Assembly: GCA_946482595.1 (NCBI GenBank)
Contig: CAMLSD010000019.1
Coordinates: forward strand, 1 to 57,384
Direction of reading: 5' to 3'
DNA length: 57,384 nucleotides
From: an uncultured Comamonadaceae bacterium
Lineage (GTDB): Bacteria > Pseudomonadota > Gammaproteobacteria > Burkholderiales > Burkholderiaceae
Shown here: piece after piece, positions 1 to 10,020 of the stretch
How the letters are laid out: every line of letters begins with the position of its first letter
How positions within the stretch are numbered: position 1 is the stretch's first letter
Notes under the pieces: generated by a model
Seen by the model: only the letters and a program-made list of their open reading frames with translations
Databases searched by the model: none
Told to the model about the DNA's origin: nothing
Program-made: the position numbers and the translations under genes

Positions 1-227
1 GCGATTTCGAGGTCGAACAGGATGAAGAGGATGGCCACCAGGTAGTAGCGCACATCGAACTTCATGCGCGCGTCTTCGAAGGCCTCGAAGCCGCATTCGT
101 AGGGGGAGTTCTTCTCGGGGTCGGGCCGACGCGGGCCGAGCAGGAAGCCGAGGACCTGGGGCGCAACGCCGACGGCCACGCCGACCAGGATGAACAGGAT
201 GACAGGGAGGTACTGGTCGAGGCTCAT
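1..227 (-). CDS. nuoA: NADH-quinone oxidoreductase subunit A (5' part)
   Basis: The first 75 codons of NuoA run off the left edge of the window, so the C-terminus is missing. NuoA is a small membrane subunit of respiratory complex I. The reading begins [14 protein letters not shown], a first membrane helix, and then has the family motif around '[11 protein letters not shown]' with its conserved Cys, followed by '[18 protein letters not shown]', the start of the second helix. The start at 227 is the only ATG that places the first helix normally. The 240 bases upstream (228-467) up to the tRNA gene hold no gene that I recognise. The rest of the nuo operon presumably continues leftward on the minus strand. 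Confidence 0.93.
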   Translation of the reverse strand, partial: MSLDQYLPVILFILVGVAVGVAPQVLGFLLGPRRPDPEKNSPYECGFEAFEDARMKFDVRYYLVAILFILFDLEI

Positions 228-467
228 GATGCTCTTGAACGCGTGGCTCGCTGTGTTGTGGACTTTGGCTGCGCGGAACTGACGACGATCCGGCCGACAC
301 AACGCCGACAAAAATAAGGCGCGCTGTCCTCAGCGGACACCCCCGCTGCTTCAGCACGCCATTCTTGCCCAGAGGCCAGACCACAGCCGCGGTGCACGCC
401 CTGCAGCCACCCCATCCGGGGCGGGCCCGGGAGCACCGGATCAGGACTCCCGCAACCAGTCTTCTTG

Positions 468-552
468 TGGTGCCGACGGCGAGACTCGAACTCGCACAGC
501 TTTCGCCACTACCCCCTCAAGATAGCGTGTCTACCAATTTCACCACGTCGGC
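468..552 (-). tRNA. tRNA-Leu(GAG)
   Basis: Read on the minus strand this forms a complete 85-nt class II tRNA with encoded CCA. The 7-bp acceptor stem pairs GCCGACG (complement of 546-552) with CGTCGGC (complement of 472-478). The anticodon arm is CTATC-TTGAGGG-GGTAG, giving anticodon GAG, which reads leucine CTC/CTT codons. There is a variable arm and a T-loop with GTTCGAGTC. It lies between secG and nuoA on the same strand, an order often seen in Burkholderiales, and may be processed from a secG-nuo transcript. Confidence 0.95.
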
Positions 553-711
553 ACGACGTAACGCTTACAAAGAGCTCTTCACGGGTTGAGGCACAGCAAG
601 ACTGCAGCGAATGATTGGCTTCATTCAGTTTCTACAGTTGCCCCGTGGAACAGCCTTGAATTCTAACTCGAAAGTGGCCTCATCTCAACGCATGATGCGG
701 CCTGGACGCAC

Positions 712-1110
712 TTAATTGGTCGGAATCTGTGCTGCACCGGAGGCAGGCGTGGCAGGCACGCTCGCTGCAGGCGCGACACCCGGGATCTGCGCGGCGCCAG
801 AGGCTGCCGATGCTGCAGGCGCTGCCTGGTCCAGCACGCTGGTGCCCTGGCTGCTGCCAGCCTGGTCACGCGGCACATTGGTCATGAAAGCGAGGCCCAG
901 CGTGCACGCAAAAAACAGCGTGGCGCACACCGCCGTGGCCCGCGACAGGAAGTTGGCGCTGCCGGTGGCGCCGAACAGGCTGCCGGACGCACCGCTGCCG
1001 AAGGAAGCGCCCATGTCGGCACCCTTGCCATGCTGCACGAGCACCAGGCCGATCATGGCCAAGGCTGCCACCAGCTGGGCAACGAGAACCAGCGTCATCA
1101 TGAACTGCAT
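712..1110 (-). CDS. secG: preprotein translocase subunit SecG
   Basis: SecG is the small accessory subunit of the SecYEG channel in the inner membrane. The 132-aa product has the usual two membrane helices (about residues 4-23 and 56-78). Between them is the conserved loop with 'VQHGKGADMGASFGSG' and 'GSLFGATGSANFLSR'. The family core is about 75-110 aa. Here it is extended by an Ala/Ser/Pro/Gln-rich tail (from about residue 85) with repeated 'ASGAAQIP' units, probably a disordered cytoplasmic tail. The gene lies 61 bp downstream of tpiA on the same strand, so the two are probably co-transcribed. Confidence 0.95.
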   Translation of the reverse strand: MQFMMTLVLVAQLVAALAMIGLVLVQHGKGADMGASFGSGASGSLFGATGSANFLSRATAVCATLFFACTLGLAFMTNVPRDQAGSSQGTSVLDQAAPAASAASGAAQIPGVAPAASVPATPASGAAQIPTN

Positions 1111-1171
1111 GTCTTACTCTCCAGAAATCGAAAACGGTCGAAAGTCGTTGGAAGCGGTACGGGCCTGGCGC

Positions 1172-1912
1172 TCACACAGCGGCGCGACAGATGGCCACGA
1201 AGTCCGCCGCCTTGAGAGACGCACCACCCACCAGCGCGCCATCGATGTCAGGTTGCGCGAACAGGCTCGCAGCGTTGTCGGGCTTGACACTGCCGCCGTA
1301 GAGCAGGCGCATGGCCCCCGATTGCTGCGAAGCCGCATGCAGCTGGGCACGCAACAGCGCATGCACAGCCTGGGCTTGTTCGGGGGTGGCCGTGCGGCCG
1401 GTGCCGATGGCCCAGACGGGCTCATAGGCCACCACGACCTGGCTGATGCAGTGACCCAGGGTATGGATCACCGCCGACATCTGCCGCTTGACGACCTGAT
1501 CGGTGTGGCCGGCCTCACGTTCGTCGAGCGTCTCACCCACACACACGATCGGCACCAGGCCCCGTGCCAGCGCCAGCTTGGCCTTGTCAGCCACCAGCTG
1601 GTCGGATTCGCCGTGATACGCCCGGCGCTCGGAGTGCCCGACGATCACGTAGCGACAGCCCACGTCGGCCAGCATGACGGCGGACACCTCACCGGTGTAG
1701 GCCCCCTGCTCGTGGACTGAACAATCCTGGGCCCCCAGCGCAACATGGCTGCCCTGCAGCGCCAGCACACAGGCCGCGAGGTAGGGATACGGGGCGCACA
1801 CGGCGCTGTCGCACAGGAAGGGTTCGGCCGCACGGATGCCGGCCAGCAGCTCGGCATTGCTTGCCAGGCTGCCGTGCATCTTCCAGTTGCCGACTACGAG
1901 TTTGCGTCGCAT
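1172..1912 (-). CDS. tpiA: triosephosphate isomerase
   Basis: This cytosolic enzyme interconverts dihydroxyacetone phosphate and glyceraldehyde 3-phosphate in glycolysis and gluconeogenesis. The 246-aa length is normal. All catalytic residues are visible: Asn9 and Lys11 in 'GNWKMHG', His93 in 'IVGHSERR', and Glu164 in '[11 protein letters not shown]', which also begins the flexible lid loop. The phosphate-binding '[10 protein letters not shown]' and 'GALVGGASL' segments follow near the C-terminus. It is the first gene of a tpiA-secG pair and lies 68 bp after the quinone oxidoreductase gene on the same strand. Confidence 0.97.
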   Translation of the reverse strand: MRRKLVVGNWKMHGSLASNAELLAGIRAAEPFLCDSAVCAPYPYLAACVLALQGSHVALGAQDCSVHEQGAYTGEVSAVMLADVGCRYVIVGHSERRAYHGESDQLVADKAKLALARGLVPIVCVGETLDEREAGHTDQVVKRQMSAVIHTLGHCISQVVVAYEPVWAIGTGRTATPEQAQAVHALLRAQLHAASQQSGAMRLLYGGSVKPDNAASLFAQPDIDGALVGGASLKAADFVAICRAAV

Positions 1913-1980
1913 GGTTTCACTTTCTTGTCAGCGTCGACTGCATTGATCCAGGTGTGTGAAGGGTGGGCTGCCAGCCGCCC

Positions 1981-2967
1981 TCACCACACCAGCGCGAGCT
2001 TGCCGATGTGCTGATTGGACTCCATCAGCGCATGGGCTTCGGCCGCCTGCGCCGGCTCGAAGGTGCGGAAGATCACCGGCTCGATGCGGCGCTGCGCCAG
2101 CAGCGGCCAGACCCGGCCGCGTAACTGAGCCGCGATGGCCGCCTTGAACGCCACGGGTCGCGGGCGCAGCGTCGAACCGGTGAGGGTCAGCCGCCGGCGC
2201 ATCAACGCCGACAGATCCACCTCGGCCTGAGCGCCACCCTGCAGGGCGATCACGACCAGCCGGCCGTCGTCGGCCAGGCAAGCCAGCTCGCGCGGCACGT
2301 AGGGCCCCGCCACCATGTCGAGAATGACGTCGGCGCCCCGCCCTTCGGTCAGTCGCAGCGTTTCGGCGGAAAAGTCGGCGCTGCGGTAGTTGATCGCATG
2401 GTCGGCGCCAAGCTTCAGGCAGGCTGCGCATTTGTCGTCGCTGCCCGCCGTGGCAATCACGGTCGCGCCGAGGGCCTTGGCCATCTGGATCGCCGTCACG
2501 CCGATACCGCTCGTACCGCCCTGCACCAGGAGCGTCTCGCCCGGGGCCAGACGACCTCGGTCGAACACATTGGACCAGACGGTGAAATAGGTCTCCGGCA
2601 GGCAGGCCGCCTCGACATCGCTCCAGCCCTCAGGCACCGGCAGGCACTGGCCGATCGGCGCCACGCAGGACTCGGCGTAACCGCCTCCCTGCACGAGTGC
2701 ACACACGCGCTGGCCCACGGAGAGCCCGGCCGCCGCCAACGCCGCCTCGTCGCCCGACACGATGGTGCCCGCGACTTCGAGGCCGGGGATGTCCGACGCG
2801 CCCGGCGGCACCGGATAGTGCCCTTTGCGTTGCAGCACGTCCGGCCGGTTGACGCCGGACGCCGCCACGCGGATCAGTACCTCGCCCACCCCGGCCACCG
2901 GCTCGGCGCGCTCGCCCAGCCGGAGCACCTCGGGGGCGCCATACGTGGTGATCTCGACAGCTCTCAT
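1981..2967 (-). CDS. NAD(P)H-quinone oxidoreductase, zinc-independent MDR family
   Basis: A 328-aa member of the medium-chain dehydrogenase/reductase superfamily, quinone oxidoreductase (PIG3/QorA-like) branch, expected to reduce quinones with NADPH. The N-terminal GroES-like half has 'VAASGVNRPDVLQRKG', typical of this branch, and lacks the Cys/His zinc ligands of alcohol dehydrogenases. The Rossmann nucleotide-binding motif is 'QGGTSGIGVTAIQMAKALG'. I chose the ATG at 2967 (MRAVEITTYGAPEV) because it matches family N-termini; an upstream in-frame ATG at 3015 would add 16 atypical residues. It lies between pnp and tpiA on the same strand. The physiological substrate cannot be told from sequence. 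Confidence 0.9.
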   Translation of the reverse strand: MRAVEITTYGAPEVLRLGERAEPVAGVGEVLIRVAASGVNRPDVLQRKGHYPVPPGASDIPGLEVAGTIVSGDEAALAAAGLSVGQRVCALVQGGGYAESCVAPIGQCLPVPEGWSDVEAACLPETYFTVWSNVFDRGRLAPGETLLVQGGTSGIGVTAIQMAKALGATVIATAGSDDKCAACLKLGADHAINYRSADFSAETLRLTEGRGADVILDMVAGPYVPRELACLADDGRLVVIALQGGAQAEVDLSALMRRRLTLTGSTLRPRPVAFKAAIAAQLRGRVWPLLAQRRIEPVIFRTFEPAQAAEAHALMESNQHIGKLALVW

Positions 2968-3023
2968 GACCTTGCCCTCGCTGGCCGCCCCGGGCTCGCA
3001 CCCGAGGCGGCGCACACGCCGGA

Positions 3024-5171
<2,148 letters not shown>

Positions 5172-5256
5172 GTGTGGTTCTCCGGTGTCTCAAAAGACAG
5201 GATGCGCGCAGTCGGCCGCGCGGAAGGCCCGGAGTCTGGGCACCGGAGCGGAGTGC

Positions 5257-5293
5257 CATTCCAGCACGACTCGGCGTGAATCGTCCCGGAATG
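5257..5293 (-). promoter_or_regulatory. stem-loop in the pnp 5' leader
   Basis: On the minus strand an imperfect hairpin pairs CATTCC (complement of 5288-5293) with GGAATG (complement of 5257-5262), then ACGA with TCGT, around an 11-nt loop, with a small internal loop. It lies about 85 nt upstream of the pnp start. In other proteobacteria pnp mRNA is autoregulated through an RNase III-cut leader stem, so this is a candidate for that role by analogy only. Confidence 0.4.
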
Positions 5294-5325
5294 ACACAGC
5301 AACCCCCATCAGTGGCTTCGACTCC

Positions 5326-5366
5326 AAAAACAAAGAGCCTGTGCTGGAGGTCCCAGACAGGCTCTT
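5326..5366 (-). terminator. intrinsic terminator after rpsO
   Basis: On the minus strand a perfect 10-bp stem, AAGAGCCTGT with ACAGGCTCTT (complements of 5357-5366 and 5333-5342), has a 14-nt loop. It is followed by TGTTTTT. It begins 17 bp after the rpsO stop codon and lies upstream of pnp, so it would end or attenuate rpsO transcription before pnp. Confidence 0.85.
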
Positions 5367-5382
5367 GGTCATCTCTATGCGA

Positions 5383-5652
5383 TTACTTGCGCAGGCCCAG
5401 CTTCTGGATCAGCGCGGTGTAGCGGTCAGCGTCACGGTCCTTCAGGTAGGCGAGCAGCTTCTTGCGGCGGTTCACCATCTTCAGCAGGCCACGGCGACCG
5501 TGGTGATCCTTGGCGTGGGTCTTGAAGTGAGGCGTCAGCTCGTTGATGCGAGCGGTCAGCAGGGCGACCTGCACTTCGGGGGAGCCGGTGTCGTTGGCGC
5601 TGCGTGCGTTGGCCTTGACGATTTCGGCGGTGTTCAGATCTGCAATGGACAT
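5383..5652 (-). CDS. rpsO: 30S ribosomal protein S15
   Basis: S15 is a primary 16S rRNA-binding protein of the small subunit. The 89-aa product matches the family length and has '[17 protein letters not shown]' and the signature '[29 protein letters not shown]'-type segment (conserved Lys/His/Arg core). The start at 5652 ([12 protein letters not shown]) is preceded by a purine-rich GGAAAGAAG. An upstream in-frame ATG at 5685 gives a non-family extension. It is followed by a strong terminator and then pnp. A 217-bp upstream gap holds a candidate promoter and structured leader. Confidence 0.98.
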   Translation of the reverse strand: MSIADLNTAEIVKANARSANDTGSPEVQVALLTARINELTPHFKTHAKDHHGRRGLLKMVNRRKKLLAYLKDRDADRYTALIQKLGLRK

Positions 5653-5862
5653 CGTTGCTTCTTTCCATGGAGACCAGTCACCCAAGAGCCGGTGCGGCTG
5701 GGCGGTGGTCTCGTTTTCACTTGCGGTCGCGGGTGAAACCTACCTGCGCCGTGCCTGTTTCGCCAGATGACAAGGGTGATGTTCAAGACCCGAGCCCACG
5801 CCGGGCAAATGCCCGCTCGCAGGACGCGACCCGTCAGTCACCACTGACATTTCCAGCAAAAC
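5653..5862 (-). promoter_or_regulatory. structured rpsO leader (candidate S15 autoregulatory region)
   Basis: If transcription starts about 7 nt after the TATAAT at 5869-5874, the rpsO mRNA has a leader of about 210 nt. Two perfect hairpins are visible near its 5' end. One is GTCAGT-GGTG-ACTGAC (5833-5848). The other is CGGGC-ATTT-GCCCG (5802-5815). S15 is known to repress its own translation in several bacteria through leader RNAs that differ between lineages. The role here is inferred only from position and structure. Confidence 0.35.
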
Positions 5863-5868
5863 CGGCGG

Positions 5869-5874
5869 ATTATA
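5869..5874 (-). promoter_or_regulatory. candidate -10 box for rpsO
   Basis: The minus strand reads a perfect TATAAT here, overlapping the stop codon of the aminotransferase gene. In DNA this GC-rich an exact -10 hexamer at the right end of an intergenic gap is notable. No good -35 hexamer is seen at 17 bp spacing, so it is tentative. Confidence 0.4.
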
Positions 5875-7042
5875 CGCCAAGGAAGCGCCGCAGCCTCTCC
5901 ACCCCCTGCTCCAGGCGCGCCGGGTCGCGCGAGGCAAAGCACCACCGCAGCCAGCCCTGGGCTTCATCGCCAAAGGCCGCCCCCGGCGCCAGGCCCACTC
6001 CGGCCTCGTTCACCAGGCGCTTGGCCAGTGCCAGCGAGTCGTCATGGCCGGCGATGCGGAAGAAGGCGTACATCCCGCCCGGGGCGGCCTGGACGTCCAC
6101 GCCCGGCAGCGCGGCCAGGCGCGGCACCAGGGTGTCACGGCAGTGGTGCAGCCGACGCACCAGATCGGGCACGGTGCGGTCGGCATCGGCCAGTGCCGCC
6201 AGCCCGGCGCGCTGAACGAACACCGGCGCGCAGGACGTATTGAACTCGATCAGCTTGCCCAGGGCATCGAGCATCGACGCCGGGGCCACCATCCAGCCCA
6301 GCCGCCACCCCGTCATCAGGAAGCTCTTCGAGAAGCTGTGCACCACGATGAGGCGGTCTTCCGGCGTGGCCAGGTCCAGGAAGCTCGGCGCCGCCTGTAC
6401 CGCCGTGGTGTTGCCGCTGGCGCCCGGCCCGTAGTAGAGCCGCTCGTAGACCTCGTCGGCCAGGACCCAGGTGCCGGTGCGCCGGCAGTGCGCCAGGATG
6501 GCCAGCTGCTCGTCGCGGGTCAGGGTCCAGCCGGTCGGGTTGTTCGGGGCATTGAGCACCAGCATGCGGGTGGTGGGTGTCACCGCCTGCAGCAGCTCGT
6601 CAAGGTCGAGCTGCCAGGCGCCGCGCACCGGCCGCAGCGACACGCGACGCACGCGGGCCCCGAGGATCGCGGGCTGAGCCGTGAGGTTGGGCCACACCGG
6701 CACGACCGCCACCACCTCGTCGCCGGCCCCCACCAGCGCCTGGTTGGCCAGCATCAGTGCATTCACGCCGGACGAGGTGACCGCGATGCGCTCGGGCCCC
6801 ATGCCGCCGTGCAGCGCCGTGGTGTAGGCGGCGATCGCCTCGCGCAATTCGGGCAGGCCGAGGTTCTGCGCATAGAAGGTCTCGCCGCGGTTGATCGACG
6901 CCATCGCGGCGTCGCGCACCGGCTGCGGTGTGGGTTCGTCGCTTTCGCCGAACCAGAAGGCCAGCACGTCGTCGCGCGCCATGCCGGCATTGGCCACTTC
7001 GCGGATCTGCGAGGCGGGCAGGTCGAGGATCTGGGGTTTCAT
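5870..7042 (-). CDS. pyridoxal phosphate-dependent aminotransferase, class I/II
   Basis: A 390-aa fold-type I aminotransferase. The PLP lysine is in 'VHSFSKSFLMTGWRLGW', with 'VLNAPNNPTGWTL' (conserved Asn/Pro binding site) and 'VLADEVYERLYY' (Asp and Tyr contacting PLP) upstream. The C-terminal 'GMYAFFRI' and 'LRWCFASRDPARLEQGVERL' segments are typical and include the substrate carboxylate-binding Arg. The overall type resembles aspartate/tyrosine/aromatic or alanine-type aminotransferases, but the amino acid used cannot be told. It is followed by rpsO on the same strand, and is preceded by an ABC substrate-binding protein gene 35 bp upstream, possibly co-transcribed. Confidence 0.92.
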   Translation of the reverse strand: MKPQILDLPASQIREVANAGMARDDVLAFWFGESDEPTPQPVRDAAMASINRGETFYAQNLGLPELREAIAAYTTALHGGMGPERIAVTSSGVNALMLANQALVGAGDEVVAVVPVWPNLTAQPAILGARVRRVSLRPVRGAWQLDLDELLQAVTPTTRMLVLNAPNNPTGWTLTRDEQLAILAHCRRTGTWVLADEVYERLYYGPGASGNTTAVQAAPSFLDLATPEDRLIVVHSFSKSFLMTGWRLGWMVAPASMLDALGKLIEFNTSCAPVFVQRAGLAALADADRTVPDLVRRLHHCRDTLVPRLAALPGVDVQAAPGGMYAFFRIAGHDDSLALAKRLVNEAGVGLAPGAAFGDEAQGWLRWCFASRDPARLEQGVERLRRFLGV

Positions 7043-7077
7043 TGCGGAGTCATCAAGGGATGGATGGACCAGCCGGG

Positions 7078-8361
7078 TCAGGGCCGAGTCATCTGGCAGG
7101 TCGTGGGCTGTTCGGTCTGCTCAGCCGGCACACGGCGCAGCGTGGCGAACCCGAAGCCCGAGCCTTCATTGTCGAAGCGGGTGCCCTCGGAGCCCATGCG
7201 CTGCATCACGCTCACATACAGCGGCTGGATGAACTGATGGTCGCTGGCGCGCACGACACCCTGGTGGAAGCCGCCGAGGCTCGCACCATCGTAGCGATAA
7301 CCTTCCATCGCGCGGGCGACGAGCAGCGGGTCGACACTGCGCGCCTTCTCGATGGAGCCGGCCAGCACTTCGATCATTGCCTGCATGCGTGCATGCACGT
7401 AGTCGTCGGCCGGGCGCGGAAAGCGCTGGCGAAACGACGCGTAGAACGCGTCGGACGCGGCCCCTCCTGCGTTCGGGTGCCATTCGGCCACGGCCAGCAC
7501 CTGACCCACGCCGGCCTCGGCGATGGTGGCCGGCACACCCAGCGCGTTGCCATAGAAGGTGTAGAAGCGGGCGTCCAGCCCCACCTCGCGCGCCGCCTTG
7601 ATCAAGAGGGTCAGGTCATTGCCCCAGTTGCCGGTCACCACCGCCTGCGCGCCCGAGGCCTTGATCTTGGTGACATAGGGCAGGAAGTCCTTGATGCGGC
7701 CCATCGGGTGCAGTTCCTCGCCGACGATCTGCAGGTCCTTGCGGCGGGCCTCGATCATCTCTCGACTCTTGCGAACGACGTGCTGGCCGAAGCTGTAGTC
7801 CTGCCCGAGCAGATAGACACGGCGCACCGAAGTGTCGGCGGCCAGCACGTCCATCAAGGCCGCCAGGCGCATGTCGGCATGGGCATCGAAGCGGAAGTGC
7901 CAGAAGCTGCACTTCTCGTTGGTGAGGATGGGGTCGACCGCCGAGTAGTTCAGGAACAGCGCGCGGCGCTGCGGCTCGCGCTCGTTGTGCTTGCCGATCG
8001 CGTCGATCAGCGCTGCTGCCGTGGCCGAGCTGTTGCCCTGCAGCACGAAGGACACGCCCTGGTCGGACGCCGCCTTGAGCATCGACAGCGCCTCTTCGGT
8101 GTTGCCCTTGCTGTCGAAGCGCACGATCTCCAGCGGGCGCGCCCCGCCGGGCAGGCGAACACCGCCGCGCGCATTCACTCGTTCGGCAGCCCACACCAGG
8201 TTGCGATGCACGGCCTCGCCTGCATTGGCGAAGGGCCCGGACAGGCCCTCGATCAGGCCCAGGCGGATCGGCTCGGCGCGGTTCTGGGCCTGGGCCACGG
8301 AGCCCAGCAGCACGAGGGAAAGCAGGCCGGCGGCCCGCAGCAGACGTTTTGCAATGCGCAT
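7078..8361 (-). CDS. periplasmic ABC transporter substrate-binding protein (Leu/Ile/Val type)
   Basis: A 427-aa periplasmic binding protein of the branched-chain amino-acid/amide family. The start at 8361 gives a clear Sec signal peptide (MRIAKRLLRAAGLLSLVLLG, cut after 'SVAQA'); starts further upstream give non-signal extensions. The mature part starts 'EPIRLGLIEGLSGPFANAGE' and has the characteristic 'VRFDSKGNTEEALSMLKAA' and 'LLGQDYSFGQHVVRKSREM' segments. No permease or ATPase genes lie next to it, so it is an orphan binding protein or works with a transporter encoded elsewhere. The ligand is unknown. Confidence 0.9.
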   Translation of the reverse strand: MRIAKRLLRAAGLLSLVLLGSVAQAQNRAEPIRLGLIEGLSGPFANAGEAVHRNLVWAAERVNARGGVRLPGGARPLEIVRFDSKGNTEEALSMLKAASDQGVSFVLQGNSSATAAALIDAIGKHNEREPQRRALFLNYSAVDPILTNEKCSFWHFRFDAHADMRLAALMDVLAADTSVRRVYLLGQDYSFGQHVVRKSREMIEARRKDLQIVGEELHPMGRIKDFLPYVTKIKASGAQAVVTGNWGNDLTLLIKAAREVGLDARFYTFYGNALGVPATIAEAGVGQVLAVAEWHPNAGGAASDAFYASFRQRFPRPADDYVHARMQAMIEVLAGSIEKARSVDPLLVARAMEGYRYDGASLGGFHQGVVRASDHQFIQPLYVSVMQRMGSEGTRFDNEGSGFGFATLRRVPAEQTEQPTTCQMTRP

Positions 8362-8440
8362 GAGAAGGGGAATGGCAGGAACTGGGGACTTGAAATCGGC
8401 CGGGCCGATCCAAATGTTCGGTGACATGAGAAGCACGCAG

Positions 8441-8455
8441 CCAAGCCAGGCTTGG
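8441..8455. promoter_or_regulatory. 15-bp perfect palindrome upstream of the small heat-shock gene
   Basis: CCAAGCC-A-GGCTTGG is a perfect inverted repeat in the divergent gap between the binding-protein gene and the Hsp20 gene, 36 bp before the Hsp20 start. It could be an operator or a small hairpin. A weak sigma-32-like CTTGGTG/CCCACCGAT pair overlaps and follows it, but the match is poor. Confidence 0.3.
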
Positions 8456-8490
8456 TGGTGCAGAGGTCCCACCGATTGTAGGAGTTCCCC

Positions 8491-8940
8491 ATGTTGCTGA
8501 TGCCCATGACCCGTTCACGACTCGTCCAGCCGCATGCGCTGCGTTCGATCGATCGCCTGCTCGACGACTCCCTGGATCGCCTGCTTTCGCGCCAGCCGGA
8601 GCCGCCCCAGACGGCCAGCCGCGCGCCGGCGGTCGACATTCGGGAGAACGCAACGGCCTATGTGCTGACCGCCGATCTGCCCGGCGTCGCCAAGGATCAG
8701 GTCCGCATCGATGTCGACGGACGCACGGTGAGCCTGGAGGCCCAGGTTCCGTCCGTCGCGCAGCCCGAAGGTGAACGCCTGATCTACAGCGAGCGCTCGA
8801 CGACCCGGTTCGCCCGTCGCCTGACCCTGCCGACCGACGTCAACGAGGGCAGTGCAACCGCCTCGCTCGACAACGGCGTGCTCACGCTGACGCTGCCCAA
8901 GCGTGTGGTCAGCGGCCCGGTGCAGATCAGCGTGAATTGA
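8491..8940 (+). CDS. Hsp20/alpha-crystallin family small heat-shock protein
   Basis: A 149-aa ATP-independent chaperone that holds unfolding proteins. The alpha-crystallin domain spans about residues 45-140, with 'VDIRENATAYVLTADLPGV', the 'VDGRTVSLEAQVP' strand pair, and the conserved 'A-x-L-x-NGVLTLTLPK' close (ASLDNGVLTLTLPK). It ends with an I-x-I/V-like tail ('VQISV') used for oligomer assembly. A GGAG ribosome site sits 8-11 bp before the ATG; a second ATG three codons in is an alternative start. The gene is divergent from the binding-protein gene and convergent with tsaD. Confidence 0.93.
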   Translation: MLLMPMTRSRLVQPHALRSIDRLLDDSLDRLLSRQPEPPQTASRAPAVDIRENATAYVLTADLPGVAKDQVRIDVDGRTVSLEAQVPSVAQPEGERLIYSERSTTRFARRLTLPTDVNEGSATASLDNGVLTLTLPKRVVSGPVQISVN

Positions 8941-8947
8941 GTTGAAC

Positions 8948-8969
8948 GACGCCCGTCCGTGCGGGCGTC
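8948..8969. terminator. hairpin between convergent hsp20 and tsaD
   Basis: A perfect 8-bp stem, GACGCCCG with CGGGCGTC around a TCCGTG loop, fills the 27-bp gap between the two converging genes and touches the tsaD stop codon. There is no T-tract, so it may be a Rho-aided or bidirectional transcript end. Confidence 0.4.
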
Positions 8970-9999
8970 AGACGCTGGCCAGGTCCCAGCGTGGCCTGAC
9001 GTCGAACTCGTAGTCGCGTCGGGCCTGCGCGCGCCCCGCCTGAAGCCGAAGTGCTGCGGCCAGGGCAATCATGGCACCGTTGTCGGTGCACAGATGCAGT
9101 TCAGGGTAGTGCACTCGCGCTTTGCGGCGGGCACACTGCGCGTCCAGCGTGGAGCGCAGCAGACGATTGGCCCCCACCCCACCGGCCACGACCAGACGTG
9201 ACAGGCCGGTGGACTTCAACGCGGCCAGCGACTTTTTCACCAGCACGTCCACGATCGCCTCCTGCGTGGCCGCCGCGAGGTTGGCGCGGTCCTGCTCGCA
9301 GACCTGGGTGCCCAGCTTCTTCACCTGGGTCCACACCGCCGTCTTGAGCCCGGCGAAAGAGAAGTCGAGATTGCCACTGTGCAGCAGCGGGCGCGGCAGA
9401 CTGAAGGCACCGGCGTCACCGAACTCGGCCATGCGGGCGAGCTGAGGGCCGCCGGGGTAGCCCAGTCCGAGCAGCTTGGCCGACTTGTCGAAGGCTTCGC
9501 CTGCCGCATCGTCGATGGTCTCGCCAAGCAGTTCGTACTGTCCCACCCCGTCGACACGCATCAGCTGCGTGTGCCCGCCGGACACCAGCAGCGCCACGAA
9601 CGGGAACTCCGGCGGGTCGGCCGACAGGAAGGGCGACATCAGGTGCCCCTCTAGGTGATGCACACCGAGCACCGGCCGGTCGATCGCGGCCGCCAGTGCA
9701 CACGCCACACCCGCCCCGACCAGCAAGGCGCCTGCGAGCCCGGGGCCCTGGGTGTAGGCCACGACGTCCACGTCGGCCAGTTCGACCTGCGCTTCGGCCA
9801 GCACCTGCCGGGTCAGCGGCACGACCCGGCGCACATGGTCACGCGAGGCCAGTTCGGGCACCACACCACCATAGGCCCGATGCATGTCGATCTGGCTGTG
9901 CAGCGCATGCGACAAGAGGCGCGGAATGGGCGTGCCCCCGGAGCGCACCAGGGCCACGCCGGTTTCATCGCAGGAAGATTCGATACCCAGTACCAGCAT
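8968..9999 (-). CDS. tsaD: tRNA N6-adenosine threonylcarbamoyltransferase
   Basis: TsaD, with TsaB and TsaE, transfers the threonylcarbamoyl group to A37 of ANN-decoding tRNAs. The 343-aa length is normal. The N-terminus '[17 protein letters not shown]' is the family ASKHA phosphate-1 motif. Metal-binding His115 and His119 are in '[11 protein letters not shown]'. '[10 protein letters not shown]' and '[13 protein letters not shown]' follow, then the third metal-ligand region around '[10 protein letters not shown]'. It is on the minus strand and follows the histidine kinase gene by 21 bp, so the two may share a transcript. Confidence 0.97.
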   Translation of the reverse strand: MLVLGIESSCDETGVALVRSGGTPIPRLLSHALHSQIDMHRAYGGVVPELASRDHVRRVVPLTRQVLAEAQVELADVDVVAYTQGPGLAGALLVGAGVACALAAAIDRPVLGVHHLEGHLMSPFLSADPPEFPFVALLVSGGHTQLMRVDGVGQYELLGETIDDAAGEAFDKSAKLLGLGYPGGPQLARMAEFGDAGAFSLPRPLLHSGNLDFSFAGLKTAVWTQVKKLGTQVCEQDRANLAAATQEAIVDVLVKKSLAALKSTGLSRLVVAGGVGANRLLRSTLDAQCARRKARVHYPELHLCTDNGAMIALAAALRLQAGRAQARRDYEFDVRPRWDLASV

Positions 10000-10020
10000 G
10001 CCCGGCAGTGTATCGCCGGC

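Noticed and set aside
8451..8476. A sigma-32 promoter for the small heat-shock gene
   Set aside because: CTTGGTG and CCCACCGAT match only partly, and the start would be almost at the ATG.
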